A stretch of 64,000 nt of DNA from Streptomyces sp. NBC_00224 (GTDB taxonomy: Bacteria; Actinomycetota; Actinomycetes; Streptomycetales; Streptomycetaceae): the NCBI RefSeq assembly GCF_041435195.1, contig NZ_CP108106.1:8817001-8881000 (forward strand), read 5' to 3'. How positions within the stretch are numbered: position 1 is the first letter of the stretch; the number at the start of each line of letters is the position of its first letter. This document shows, piece after piece, positions 8,487 to 17,658 of the stretch. Made by a program: the position numbers and the translations under genes. The notes under the pieces are model-generated. The model was not told where the DNA came from. It was given only the letters and a program-made list of their open reading frames with translations, and did no database searches.

Positions 8487-8948
8487 ATGCGCCTGCGACA
8501 GACCGCAGCCCTCACCGCGGCCACCGCCCTCGCCGTCCTCATCCCCACCGCCGACGCCCACGCCGCCGCCGTCGCCTGCGGCGGCTCCGTCTCCACCCAG
8601 GGCATCGCCGCCAACGGCTGCATCAGCGCCGAGAAGTTCAAGGAAGGAAAGGTCTTCTTCCGCGACATCAAGGCCCACACCGTCATCACCAACACCCGCG
8701 CCCACGCCTCCTACGTGGAGTACGAAGCCTTCCTCCACGTCGCCGGCGACGGCGACGACTGGACCAAGATGGGCAGCGGCCGCACCCTCGTCCAGCGCCG
8801 CTCGACCGTCGGCCCCATCGAAATCGCCAGCTCCACCCGCGTCTGCTTCGTCGTCAACGCGAAGATCACGGTCCGCGTCCACGTCCGGCCGGCGGGCGGC
8901 GCCTGGAGCAACTGGTCCAGCGCCGCCACCTCCCAGTGCCAGACCTGA
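8487..8948 (+). CDS. Small secreted protein, function unknown
   Basis: 153 residues from ATG 8487, with AAGGA 9 nt upstream. Residues 1-27 form a Sec signal peptide (MRLRQTAAL, hydrophobic core, cleavage near DAHAAA). The mature protein has four cysteines (two early, two near the end) that could form disulfides, and beta-rich segments ending in AWSNWSSAATSQC. No recognised domain. Single transcription unit flanked on both sides by decayed genes. Confidence 0.78.
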   Translation: MRLRQTAALTAATALAVLIPTADAHAAAVACGGSVSTQGIAANGCISAEKFKEGKVFFRDIKAHTVITNTRAHASYVEYEAFLHVAGDGDDWTKMGSGRTLVQRRSTVGPIEIASSTRVCFVVNAKITVRVHVRPAGGAWSNWSSAATSQCQT

Positions 8949-9120
8949 CCTGCCGTGCCAGCGCCCGGCCCTCCACGGCGCCGCTGGGGGAGCGGGGGCG
9001 TTCGGCGTTTTCGCAGGGTTAATCCGCCGTCGTGTCGGCCAGCGCCTGAACGAGGCGCCAGACGGCTTCGATCGCGCCCCGCGCGCTCGCCGTGGTCATC
9101 CTCGGCTAGGAGGACGAGCG

Positions 9121-9245
9121 TGTGGTCCGCTGCCCGGTGTGCGGGACCCGCTTCGCGCTGGGGGCACGGGCACCGCCGTGACGCGGTCTTCGACCACCCC
9201 GCCTGCCGCCAGAAGGCGCACCGTGCCCGGCGCCGGGAGGCCGGC
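9121..9245 (+). pseudogene. Zinc-ribbon fragment (C-P-x-C ... ACRQ-x-AHRAR)
   Basis: One frame reads [16 protein letters not shown]; after a frameshift near 9165 a second frame continues [21 protein letters not shown]. Together they match the tail zinc finger C-x-x-C-G ... ACRQ-x-AHRAR often found in Streptomyces plasmid and regulatory proteins. One expected cysteine is lost. It is only a fragment, directly followed by the lexA remnant. Confidence 0.4.
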
Positions 9246-9489
9246 CGGGTCCGCGAAGCCGTAACGCCATCGACGGGCCTGGCAGCTCCCGTACCCCTCT
9301 CCGGAGCTCTGGCCAGCGCGGACGCCTTGGTCGGGTTGGTGACGGCCCCCAGGGGAGGCGCCTGCGCGATCAACGCCCGTGTGGCGACGCCCCGTTGGCC
9401 ACGGCGCGCCCCGGCCGGGGGCGGGCGATACCCGGCATCGCCGAGTCCCCAAAAAATTGCAGCGCCTGTTCCGACCTCGTCCGACGCGC

Positions 9490-9904
9490 ACCTGGCCGCG
9501 CGGGTCGTCCAGGCCGAGCACGTGGCCGGCGTGGTCCAGGTCCCGCTGGTCGGCCGGATCGCGGCAGGAGAACCGATGCTTGCCGAGCAAGACGTCCAGG
9601 ATGTGCTCCCGATGCCAGTTGCACTGGTTGGCCACGGTGACCTGTTTGCACTGAAACTGGCCAGTGCATGATCGACGCAGGTATCCGGGACGGCGACATC
9701 GTCGTCATCAGGCGTCAACGTGCTGCCGAGCTCGGCGACATCGTGGCCGCGCTGCTGGGCACCGGGGAGGCCACGGTCAAGAAACTCCGGATCGCGGACG
9801 ACGGAGTGTGGCTGATGCCCTGCAACCCGGCCTTTTCCCCCATCAGCCTCGACGACGACGGCATGATCCTCGGCCGGGTCGTCGCCGTTCTCCGGTCGCT
9901 GTAG
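9490..9904 (+). pseudogene. Decayed lexA: S24 peptidase domain with frameshift
   Basis: The first frame has [17 protein letters not shown] followed by [17 protein letters not shown]. The second frame, from ATG 9668, continues [46 protein letters not shown] and GRVVAVLRSL. This is the LexA C-terminal self-cleaving domain. The frames change at about 9656-9662. The codon before M-I-D-A, which encodes the catalytic serine in LexA, is TGC (Cys) here. The lysine of ATVK is kept. The N-terminal winged-helix DNA-binding domain is missing. It cannot make a working repressor; a chromosomal lexA elsewhere is expected. Confidence 0.75.
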
Positions 9905-10137
9905 CTCACCCGGCCGCAAGCTGCGGCGCAGAACAGTCCAAGCCAGGAACAGCCCGCAGCAGGGCGTGCCACATGCGGGTCGGACCATCCCCCCCACCGG
10001 CGTGCGGGTGTGGCCGCGCACAGGGTGACGGGCCGTACGCCACCGGCGATCGTCATCCAGGGCTCATGGAGACCACCAGCGTTGCGCTCCCGGGTCGCGC
10101 GAACTTCCGTGGAAAGAGTCCAGCAGATCTACGCAGG

Positions 10138-10169
10138 GCGCCAGGACACCTGGAGAGGTGTCCTGGCGC
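10138..10169 (-). terminator. Hairpin downstream of the FG-GAP protein gene
   Basis: A perfect 14-bp inverted repeat (10138-10151 with 10156-10169) and 4-nt loop, 39 bp beyond the stop codon of the minus-strand secreted protein gene. No U-tract. Position and strength fit an intrinsic terminator. Confidence 0.7.
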
Positions 10170-10207
10170 GTCACCGGCGCCGGCCCGGTCCGGTCTGTGG
10201 CGTTCGG

Positions 10208-11155
10208 TCAGATGAGGTTAAGGGAGTTGTAGCCCCAGCCGATCTTGACGCGGTTGTCGAAGGGGTCGCGGGAGTCGCCGTTGCCGGAGTAGCGCCACAG
10301 CGTGCCGTCGTTGCCGCGCGCGACAAGGTCGCTGCGGCCGTCGCCGTCGAGGTCACCCACCGAGAGGAGGCGGTTGTAGGTGTTCCAGCCGCCACCGATC
10401 TTGACGCGGTTGTTGAACGGGTCCTTGCGGTCGCCGTTGCCGGCGTAGAGCCACAGCACGCCGGCCCTGTCGCGGGCGACGATGTCCGTGAACCCGTCGC
10501 CGTTCAGGTCGCCCTGGCCGGCGATCTCGGTGTACTGGCCCCAGCCGCCGCCGACCTTGGTGCGGGCGGTGACCCGGCCGTCGTTGTAGCCGAGGTAGAG
10601 CCACAGCACGCCCGCCTTGTCCACGGCGAGCAGGTCCGACTCGCGGGCTCCGGCGAGGTTGCCGGGGGAGAGCACCTTGTTGTAGATCTGCCAGCCCCCG
10701 CCGATCGCCTTCGTGGACGCCGTCTGGTTGGGCTTGGCCGTGGTGTACAGAAGCTGGCCGTCCTTCAGGACACTCCAGGCACCGTCCTTCTGTCCGTCCT
10801 TGTCCTGGTCGACCTGGATGTAGTGCTTGAAGGCGCTGAAGTCGGCGGCCGTGGGCCACGACGCCTCGAAGCCACCCCGGCCGTCCGGGAAGTACCAGTT
10901 CAACCACCCGTCCCGCTCCACAGCCGCCATCGGGAAGGTGGCCGTCCGCTCCCCGCCGACCGCCGCACGCGGAGCGGCCAGCTTGCCCTTCGCGGACGGG
11001 GCACGGTGCTGCTCGGCGGCCTGGGCGCCCTTGGTGGCGTCATCGGCCGGGTTCCCGGCCGCGAACGCGTTACCGGCGGTGGCGGCCATCGCTGCGGCGA
11101 TGGCGGTGGCGGCGAGCGCGCTCTTGACGGCGCGGCCACGCTGGATGAAACGCAT
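10208..11155 (-). CDS. Secreted FG-GAP/VCBS-repeat protein
   Basis: 315 residues from ATG 11155 (MRFIQRGRAVKSAL), with a GGGGGA site upstream. The N-terminus is a Sec signal peptide ending near GNAFAA. The C-terminal ~170 residues hold repeats of the FG-GAP/VCBS kind: GDLNGDGFTDIVARD and GDLDGDGRSDLVARG, each with D-x-(D/N)-x-DG calcium-binding geometry and a following (V/T)LW-x-Y strand, plus a third degenerate copy (GNLAGARESDLLAVD). A WNTYN/WGQYT motif recurs between them. An exported beta-propeller-like protein, common in Streptomyces; substrate unknown. Confidence 0.85.
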   Translation of the reverse strand: MRFIQRGRAVKSALAATAIAAAMAATAGNAFAAGNPADDATKGAQAAEQHRAPSAKGKLAAPRAAVGGERTATFPMAAVERDGWLNWYFPDGRGGFEASWPTAADFSAFKHYIQVDQDKDGQKDGAWSVLKDGQLLYTTAKPNQTASTKAIGGGWQIYNKVLSPGNLAGARESDLLAVDKAGVLWLYLGYNDGRVTARTKVGGGWGQYTEIAGQGDLNGDGFTDIVARDRAGVLWLYAGNGDRKDPFNNRVKIGGGWNTYNRLLSVGDLDGDGRSDLVARGNDGTLWRYSGNGDSRDPFDNRVKIGWGYNSLNLI

Positions 11156-11347
11156 GGTTTTTCCCCCAGGAAAAAGGTCATAGGGGCGCGATTGGTCCGG
11201 ACCGTGCCATAGTTCTTCCGCACCATACACAGAGCCTTGACCGGCCTGCATGGTGGGGGCAGGGGCTCGGGTTCACGACGGCGAACGATGCCTGAAGTGA
11301 TCAAGCAGGATGCGCATCGGCGCATGCATTTCCAGGGGGTGGGTTCC

Positions 11348-11842
11348 ATGAGCAAGCGGTAGGTGGCGGTCGGCATGACGGCCGCGATCGTCCTGGCGGG
11401 GTTGACGGCCTGCTCGGCCCAGCAGGCCAAGGAGACCGCGAAGTCGGTGGCGGACACGGCCGACAAGGCCAATGGCGCGGTGATGGCCGCGCTCGCGCGG
11501 ACCAGCGACACGACGGAGCGGGCCCAGTCGGCGGTCATCACGGCCACGATCACGGGGGTGGGCTAGCCGGCGCCGATGGAGGCGACCGGCACGTACACGT
11601 GGGGAACCCAGACCGCGTTCGACACGCAGATCAACACCACCAGCGCGGGCATCAAGAACCTGCGCTCGGCGCCGACCACCCGGATGCTGTTCGTGAAAGG
11701 GGCCCGCCACTACCAGATCGCCCCGCAGGACAGCGGCCAGTTCAAGGACAAGCGCTGGATGCGGGTCGACGCGAGCGCTGGCCTCGGCGAGCAGGGCGCC
11801 ACAGGTGCGGAGGGACACGCCATGGCTAGCGCCGAACGATGA
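11348..11842 (+). pseudogene. Lipoprotein gene with two in-frame TAG codons
   Basis: From ATG 11348 a single reading frame runs to TGA 11840-11842 but is broken by TAG at 11360-11362 (codon 5) and TAG at 11564-11566. Otherwise it reads as a Streptomyces lipoprotein: lipobox LAGLTAC, an A/D-rich helix, MEATGTYTWG, TRMLFVKGARHYQIAP and KDKRWMRVDASAG. That pattern is of a LppX/LprAFG-like family that is normally longer, so the 3' end is also lost. Either a pseudogene or, less likely, a gene restarting at GTG 11363 and ATG 11576 as two peptides. Confidence 0.65.
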
Positions 11843-11920
11843 GGTCCCGGTGGGGGGAATGGGTTCTGTGGGCCGCTGAGGTCGACGCCCAGCAATGCTC
11901 TCTCACGAGGGTCGCGGTCC

Positions 11921-13360
11921 TCACGTGCGATAGGTGCGGCCGCCGCGTCGGGGCAGGGTGGCCGGGTTGTCATCGGCGGTGGCGAGTGTTTCGGCGGCCA
12001 GGTGGAGTTCGGCCCGCACGGCGGCCGACGCCAGGTCCAGCCCGAGAGCCTCGCTGCACCGGGCTAGCCACTGCGTCAGGGTGCTGCGGCTCAGGTTCAG
12101 CTCGGCGGCCGCCGGGGCGGTGCGGCCGCGGTGGGCCAGCCAGCAGCGCAACGCGATGCGCAAGGGACGGTCCAGGGGCTCCAGTAGCTGTGATGCCCAG
12201 CGGCGGGCGCGTTCGGGCCGCAGAAGCTCGGGTGGCACACACGGCTGGCTTGGCAGCCGCCGGGTAGCCGAGGGAGGTGGGTGCGAGGCGGGTGCCCGGA
12301 CGGCTAGCAGGAGCAGTGCTTGGGTCCCGGGATCGTCGAGTTCCACGGCGAGGGCGGTGCTGGCATTGCGTAGACGCAGGCGCACCGTGCCTTCCGCGAC
12401 CGCGAGAGCCGATGCGGCGCCGGCCGCAGAGCCAGCGCGCAGGTAGGCCTCTAGGGTTTTGCGCTGCTCGCGGGTCAGCGGGTGGAGGACTTGCGCGGAC
12501 CAGACGGCCAGCCGGTCGGGCGGTATCACATGGAGCAGTTCGTAGGCGCCCAAGCCGGTGGCAGGCGCCAGGCAGCCCCCGGCCGCACTGCTGCGCGCCG
12601 TCGCGGCCTCTGCCCAGGCCGTGGGGAGCATGTCCAGCGGCACCGGCTCCGCAGTGCCGCCCGCCAGGCGGTGCTGGTCAGCGATCCGCGCCATGAGGGC
12701 GAACCGCTGGTGGGAGTCGCCGTGGCGGTCGTGCAGGGCGATGACGGTGAGTTCTGTGCCCTGCAGGCACACCAGGGTGCGGGGCGAGGCGGGGGGACCG
12801 GGAGGGTGCACGGTGCGCCACAGGTCGCGGTAGGCGGTCTCGGCGGCTTCCCCGGTAAGCCGGTAGACCGTCGCGTGGGTGAGGGCGTTGCAGCCCAGTA
12901 CCTCGGCAGCGAGCCGGGCCTGGCCCGCCAGGAGCAGCGCCAGTACCGCCCGGTGCTGGCGCTGCTCAAGGCGGTGGCTCTCCTCCACCTGGCGGGTGGT
13001 TGCGCGCAGCCTTAGCAGGTCGACTGCGGTCGACTGGATCAGCGCGACGCGTTTGCGCGGGGTGGCGGAGCCGGGCTTGATGACGAGGGTGGAGTCGGTC
13101 ATTTTGCGGACGATGAGGTGGCGGTAGGCCAACGGGCGCTCCGCCGCGCGGATTCCCTCCGCGGCGGCGTCGGGCGGGCTGCTGTGCACCGCGCGGCCGC
13201 CGCGGTTGACCAGGACCGCCCAGCCTTCGGCCACGGCGGCAACTTCCGCAATCAGCTGCGCATCTGAGTGGGCGGCCGCCCTTTGAAGCCGCCGCACCAG
13301 CTGGTACGGCGTCGCCTTCCCCAGCGGGGAGGGCGGGAGTGCCCCACCACCTGTGGTCAC
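11921..13360 (-). CDS. PucR/CdaR-like transcriptional regulator
   Basis: 479 residues. The start GTG 13360 overlaps the stop of the upstream methyltransferase by 4 nt (GTGA); longer starts would run through that gene in another frame. The C-terminus has two repeated regulatory units, each with an R-A-x-x-WA-x-x-LL-x-PL segment and a helix-turn-helix: ALAVAEGTVRLRLRNAS and LNLSRSTLTQWLARCSEALG. The N-terminal half is a sensor-like region without a named domain. Its layout is very like the divergent gene at 15654-17555, so the two are paralogues. Last gene of the three-gene minus-strand operon. Confidence 0.75.
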   Translation of the reverse strand: MTTGGGALPPSPLGKATPYQLVRRLQRAAAHSDAQLIAEVAAVAEGWAVLVNRGGRAVHSSPPDAAAEGIRAAERPLAYRHLIVRKMTDSTLVIKPGSATPRKRVALIQSTAVDLLRLRATTRQVEESHRLEQRQHRAVLALLLAGQARLAAEVLGCNALTHATVYRLTGEAAETAYRDLWRTVHPPGPPASPRTLVCLQGTELTVIALHDRHGDSHQRFALMARIADQHRLAGGTAEPVPLDMLPTAWAEAATARSSAAGGCLAPATGLGAYELLHVIPPDRLAVWSAQVLHPLTREQRKTLEAYLRAGSAAGAASALAVAEGTVRLRLRNASTALAVELDDPGTQALLLLAVRAPASHPPPSATRRLPSQPCVPPELLRPERARRWASQLLEPLDRPLRIALRCWLAHRGRTAPAAAELNLSRSTLTQWLARCSEALGLDLASAAVRAELHLAAETLATADDNPATLPRRGGRTYRT

Positions 13361-14154
13361 CGGATCCGGGCCACGCCGCCCCACCCCGCGCGGTCGGTGA
13401 GGGTGCCGGTGGTGGGGTCCGGACGCCACCGGGGCCAGCTGGTGAAACCGGGCTCGACCAGGTCCGTGCCGTCGAACAGCTGCACCGTGACGGAGGGTTC
13501 GCGGAGAATATAGGGGATCGCGCCGCTGGTGTTGTACTCCTCCTGGACCTTGCGGTGAAGGTCGTCGGCGGCCGTGGAGTGGCTCAGTGCGAGGTAGCTG
13601 CCAGCGGGCAGCTGGTCCACCAAGCGGCGTACCAGGCCCAGGGCCGACTGCCAGTCCACGATGTGGCCGAGGACGTCGTTGATGACCAGGGCGATGGGCT
13701 GTGTCATGTCGAGTGTCTTGGCTGCCCCGGCCAGCACCTCTTCGGTGTTGCGCATGTCGGTCTGGACGTACGCGGTGGCTCCCTCCTTGGTGCTGGTGCG
13801 TAACGCGTGGACGTGTAACAGCACGATCGGGTCGTGGTCGACGTAGACCACTCGGCACTCAGGCGCGATCCGCTGTGCCACCTCGTGCGTGTTGTTGCTG
13901 GTCGGCAGCCCGGCCCCCAGGTCGATGAACTGGCGTATCCCCGCTTCCTTCGTGAGGTAGGTGACCGTGCGGCGCAGGAAGGCGCGTGATTCCCCGGCGA
14001 ACGGGACGATGTTGGGGTACTTGCTGCTGTAGGCGTCTCCGGCCGCCTGGTCGGCAGGGTAGTGGTCCTTGCCGCCGAGCCAGTAGTTCCACACCCGCGC
14101 GCTGTGCGCGACGGACGTGTCGATTGTGGTCGACTTGGGGGTGGGCTCTGTCAT
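13357..14154 (-). CDS. SAM-dependent methyltransferase, Methyltransf_19 (SAV2177) family
   Basis: 265 residues from ATG 14154, with GGAGG 9 nt upstream; ATGA overlap with the preceding regulator gene. Family signatures: the N-terminal SVAHSARVWNYWLGGKDHYPAD, then FLRRTVTYLTKEAGIRQFIDLGAGLPT (SAM motif I, D-x-G-x-G), VVYVDHDPIVL (acidic loop), and GSYLALSHSTA. The family is found by the dozen in Streptomyces and usually sits beside XRE or PucR regulators, as here. The substrate is unknown; a regulatory small-molecule or protein methylation role is often assumed without proof. Confidence 0.9.
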   Translation of the reverse strand: MTEPTPKSTTIDTSVAHSARVWNYWLGGKDHYPADQAAGDAYSSKYPNIVPFAGESRAFLRRTVTYLTKEAGIRQFIDLGAGLPTSNNTHEVAQRIAPECRVVYVDHDPIVLLHVHALRTSTKEGATAYVQTDMRNTEEVLAGAAKTLDMTQPIALVINDVLGHIVDWQSALGLVRRLVDQLPAGSYLALSHSTAADDLHRKVQEEYNTSGAIPYILREPSVTVQLFDGTDLVEPGFTSWPRWRPDPTTGTLTDRAGWGGVARIR

Positions 14155-15017
14155 CTCAGTGCCTCCATCGATGTGTTGGGGTGCGGGGCGAGCACGCAGG
14201 CGTGGTCCCACCGCACCTGATACGCCGTGACGGTAGTGAGTTCGTCCGAGACCTCGGCGGTTCCCGGCAGTCCGCCGTCGCGGACGACGTGGTCAGGGAC
14301 TTCGGGCACGTTGACCCGGTAGAGCAGCAGCGTGGGCTGCCCGGCCAGGGCATGCAGGGGGCCGTCGAGGGGATAGATCTGCAAGGTGATGTCGCCGCGT
14401 TGCGCGGCGGCGGACAGTTCCCGATGCTGTTCGGCCATCACGGCCGGGCTGCCAACCTGTGTGTGCAGGGCCGTCGCCGACATGAGCGCCCAGATCCTGG
14501 TGTGCGCCTCGCGCAGGCGCCTCTGGCGCTCCAGTAGCAGTTCGGTCCGTGCCTGCCTGACCGCGGCGGACAGGTCGGACCGGCGGATGTCTTCCACGGC
14601 GCGTGCGTAGGCGGGTGTGCGCAGCAGAGCCGGAACCAAGGCTGGCTCCCAGACGCGGATCATTTCGGCGGCGGACTCGATACCCATGAGGTCCTGCTGC
14701 CAGGGTTCCATCGCCGAACGCCACGGGTGCCACCAGCCCGGCAGGTTGGCGCAGGCCATGTCGCTGAGGAACTCGTCGATCTCGGCGGGCCCGGCTCCGT
14801 AGGCCTTGAGGAGGGTGTGGACCTGGCCCTCGTCGAGTGAGGTCGCGGCCAACTCGATACGCCGGATGGTCGCTTGGTGGGCACCCAGGGCGTCGGCCGC
14901 CTGTGCCCGCGAGAACCCGGCGGCCTCCCGAAGGGTCTGGAGCCGGTTGGCCAGCACGCGGTGCGCGATGGTCCGGCCAGACCTTTCCCGTGCCACGAAC
15001 TCCCCTTTCGGCGACAC
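14151..15017 (-). CDS. XRE-family regulator with DUF5753
   Basis: 288 residues if started at GTG 15017; GTG 14996 is an alternative 7 codons later with AAAGGGGAG just upstream. Residues ~20-75 are a helix-turn-helix of the XRE type (LANRLQTLREAAGFSRAQAADALGAHQATIRRIE). The rest is the DUF5753 effector region: EIDEFL, MEPWQQDLMGIESAAEMIRVWEP, LVPALLRTPAYARA, LLLERQRRL, LQIYPLDG. WhiJ-like proteins of this class often partner with a DUF397 peptide; none is seen here, and the downstream partner is instead the methyltransferase. It is the first gene of the overlapping three-gene operon. Confidence 0.88.
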   Translation of the reverse strand: MSPKGEFVARERSGRTIAHRVLANRLQTLREAAGFSRAQAADALGAHQATIRRIELAATSLDEGQVHTLLKAYGAGPAEIDEFLSDMACANLPGWWHPWRSAMEPWQQDLMGIESAAEMIRVWEPALVPALLRTPAYARAVEDIRRSDLSAAVRQARTELLLERQRRLREAHTRIWALMSATALHTQVGSPAVMAEQHRELSAAAQRGDITLQIYPLDGPLHALAGQPTLLLYRVNVPEVPDHVVRDGGLPGTAEVSDELTTVTAYQVRWDHACVLAPHPNTSMEALR

Positions 15018-15653
15018 TTTGCACAACCTGCGGGTAGTGCCCACCTTGTACCTTGCATACTCTGCGCGCAACCCCACAGGATGTCTAACCTGCCGCAGCT
15101 ACTGAGTAGTTGGGGGCCCGTTGTGGACCAGCGGTGGGCCTTCGGTCGGACCAGGTAGAGCCCGGGTGCACCCCGGTGCCGAGCGCTGGCCCGCTGTGCT
15201 CGTCCGCTGCGATCGACCCGGCCAGCCAGACCACGGGGGGACGTGATGGAACGGATTGTTAGGGGCTATCGGGCAGGGAAACAGCCGAGTCGGGCTAGAG
15301 CTGCACCCACATGTGTGCCCGGGTGGTCCGCCGCTGGCGCGTTCAACGCAGGCATTGTTCACCAGGGGGGTGACACCCTGGCCCCGCCCGGATCCTGGGC
15401 GCCACAGCCGGCCGCGCCTCAGTGGATCACGCCTGTGAGACCCGGCGCCCGGGAACCGGCGCATGCTGCGTCCACGCGCACGGTCCACTCGAGGCGCGTT
15501 CCGCCCTTCGCCGGCGCTCTCTCATCCAGCCGCCCGTTCACGCGCACTTCGGCACGTACAGCGCACGGGGACCATCGGCACGTGGAGGGACTCTCACCCG
15601 TTTCTGCCTGCCCGACCGACCCGCCGAGACGGGCCCCTACCGAGGAGTGCCGC
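15018..15653. other. Divergent promoter region of the two regulator units
   Basis: About 640 bp between the XRE operon (minus) and the PucR-like gene (plus). No protein family was recognised. The region must carry promoters for both units and probably the operators of the three regulators. I cannot assign individual -10/-35 boxes with confidence. Confidence 0.45.
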
Positions 15654-17555
15654 ATGCCGACTCTCGGCTCCCTCTCCACCAATCACCCGGAAGCACGGCT
15701 CGCATTCCTGATCCCTGGCGGCAGTAAGCCCTACCACGACGTGCCGGTCACGGGCCTGGTTGTCCTGCCGCTCGCCCGGCTCCTCGAGGGGCGCCCGCTG
15801 CAGCCTGTTCCCGCCGGGAGCATCGTTGTCCTGACCGGAGCTCCCGGGCGCTTTTACAGTCGCGACCTGGCGGCGGTGGACCGGCTGCTGCGGCACATGT
15901 CCGCACACGACGCCGTCGCGCTCGTCTTCACCATCAGCCGCGACTCGCGTCTGGTACTCCCGCGCGCGGTCCGTGACCTCGCGGACGAGCTGGCCATCGT
16001 ACTGATGGTCTCCACCGCCCCGGCTTACCCGTGGCGCCGGGTACACGAGACCATCCAGCAGGGCAGAGTGGCTGCCGCCGAGCGTACGGCCTCCCAGATG
16101 ACGGCGCTCGTCAGGCAACTCCCCGCACAGCTGGCCGACCGCCAGGCCATGCAGCGCATTGTCGACTGGCTCGCCACGAGCCTGCGCGCACAGGTGATGG
16201 TCAGCGATCCGGAACGCGTCCATGCGGCATCGCCAGCCAGCGCCGCCGAATACCTCGCTCCGCTGGTCATCCGTCAGACGTTCACCGGCACCGCGCCGAC
16301 ATCCCCAGCCCGCCACAGCCAGCTGGTCCCGCTCGGCGTGGTGCGCGGCCGCGAACCCGTTCTCGCCGTCGCCCGAGACACCCCCTTCGCCAGCCACGAG
16401 ATGCAGATGCTGCGCCATGCCGCCAAGCTCCTCGGCCTGGTCGACCAGGCCCAACGGGAATACGGGCGGGTCGCCGACGCCACCCGGGCCGCGCGCGCAG
16501 CCGTGGCGGAACTCCTGTTCCAGTCCGAGGTCGCCACGGCCCGCCGCATCATTGACGGGCTCACCCCGGGACTGCTCGACCCCGAGACCGCCCGGGTCTT
16601 CGTCCTCGAGTCTGACCCGGCCGACAACGACAGGGTCAGACGGCGCTGCGAGGGGTTGACGGCCAGCAAGGCGCTCGTGGTACCCGACCCCCGCACGGCC
16701 TGCCGGACTCTGATCGTCCATCCCGTCCGGCCCGACGCCGATACGGGTGACGCACTGTCTGAGCAACTCATTGAGCTTGTGCGAGAGTTAGGCCCTTCAG
16801 TCTGCCTTGGGGGCAGTGGCGTCTACTCAATGGGACTGCTCGCCGACGCACTCCAGGAAGCCATCGGCGCCCTGGCTCTGGCCCGCCACCTGCCGGACTC
16901 TGTCGCCTTGTCCGCGCAGGAGACCAAACTGATCGACCTCCTGCCGCAGCCCGAGGCCTACGCCTGGGCGTGCTGCCTGCTGCGCCCGTTGATGCGCGCG
17001 GAAGCTGATTGGGAGCAGCTCCGGGACACGCTTCCCCTTGCCCTTGCCTACTCTCACTCCGAGGCAGCCCGAAGACTCGGTCTGCACCGCAACACCGTCA
17101 CACGCCACCTAGGGAAGGCGAGTGAGCTGCTGCACATGGATCTTGCCACGCTGACGACGCGCATCGCCCTCGCCCTGGCCCTGGAGGTCGTCACCCGGCG
17201 CCAGCAGTCCGTACCGGACCACGTCTGCGCAACACCGCCCAGCCTGCTGTCGCTCCTGGCCGCCCCCGAAGTCGCGGCGTGGGCCGCGTCGTTGCTGCGC
17301 CCCGCGCAGCAGGACCGGCGCCCCTTGCTCCTCACGGCCGAGGCCTGGCTGACCCACGATGCTCACACCGAGCTCACCGCACGGACACTGGGAATCTCCC
17401 AGGCCACTGTCCGCTCCCGGCTGCGGGCTCTGGAGCACCTCATCAGCCGTGACCTGACGTCGCCCTGCGGCATGCGCGATCTGCTCTACGCCCTCCACCT
17501 GGTCAACGGAACCCCCGTCGTTGCGCCTGGCACACGCGTCTCCTGCGCCGCGTAA
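15654..17555 (+). CDS. PucR/CdaR-like transcriptional regulator with a TTA codon
   Basis: 633 residues from ATG 15654, with GAGGAG 7 nt upstream. N-terminal sensor-like domain (~1-190), a central GGDEF-like/CdaR linker region, and two C-terminal helix-turn-helix units: YSHSEAARRLGLHRNTVTRHLG, the classic PucR HTH_30 core, and a second, TLGISQATVRSRLRALEH. Both HTHs follow an 'L-x-PL' type segment (SLLRPAQQ, CLLRPLMR). A TTA leucine codon (16788-16790, inside RELGP) makes translation depend on the bldA tRNA in Streptomyces. Paralogue of the gene at 11921-13360. Monocistronic. Confidence 0.8.
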   Translation: MPTLGSLSTNHPEARLAFLIPGGSKPYHDVPVTGLVVLPLARLLEGRPLQPVPAGSIVVLTGAPGRFYSRDLAAVDRLLRHMSAHDAVALVFTISRDSRLVLPRAVRDLADELAIVLMVSTAPAYPWRRVHETIQQGRVAAAERTASQMTALVRQLPAQLADRQAMQRIVDWLATSLRAQVMVSDPERVHAASPASAAEYLAPLVIRQTFTGTAPTSPARHSQLVPLGVVRGREPVLAVARDTPFASHEMQMLRHAAKLLGLVDQAQREYGRVADATRAARAAVAELLFQSEVATARRIIDGLTPGLLDPETARVFVLESDPADNDRVRRRCEGLTASKALVVPDPRTACRTLIVHPVRPDADTGDALSEQLIELVRELGPSVCLGGSGVYSMGLLADALQEAIGALALARHLPDSVALSAQETKLIDLLPQPEAYAWACCLLRPLMRAEADWEQLRDTLPLALAYSHSEAARRLGLHRNTVTRHLGKASELLHMDLATLTTRIALALALEVVTRRQQSVPDHVCATPPSLLSLLAAPEVAAWAASLLRPAQQDRRPLLLTAEAWLTHDAHTELTARTLGISQATVRSRLRALEHLISRDLTSPCGMRDLLYALHLVNGTPVVAPGTRVSCAA

Positions 17556-17658
17556 CAACCCAACACCGGCCACTGTTGCTCTTGCAATCCCTCACTAAAT
17601 GATCTTCGAGGCGGTTGGATCACTCCGGGGCTGTTGATCCTGGGGGTGGGGGTGGGGG

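Noticed and set aside
10010..11212. 400-codon plus-strand frame opposite the FG-GAP gene
   Set aside because: Shadow of the minus-strand gene, whose signal peptide and repeats are convincing.
15243..15653. Possible N-terminal extension of the large PucR-like gene
   Set aside because: Composition is non-coding-like, and ATG 15654 has a strong GAGGAG site immediately before the conserved start.
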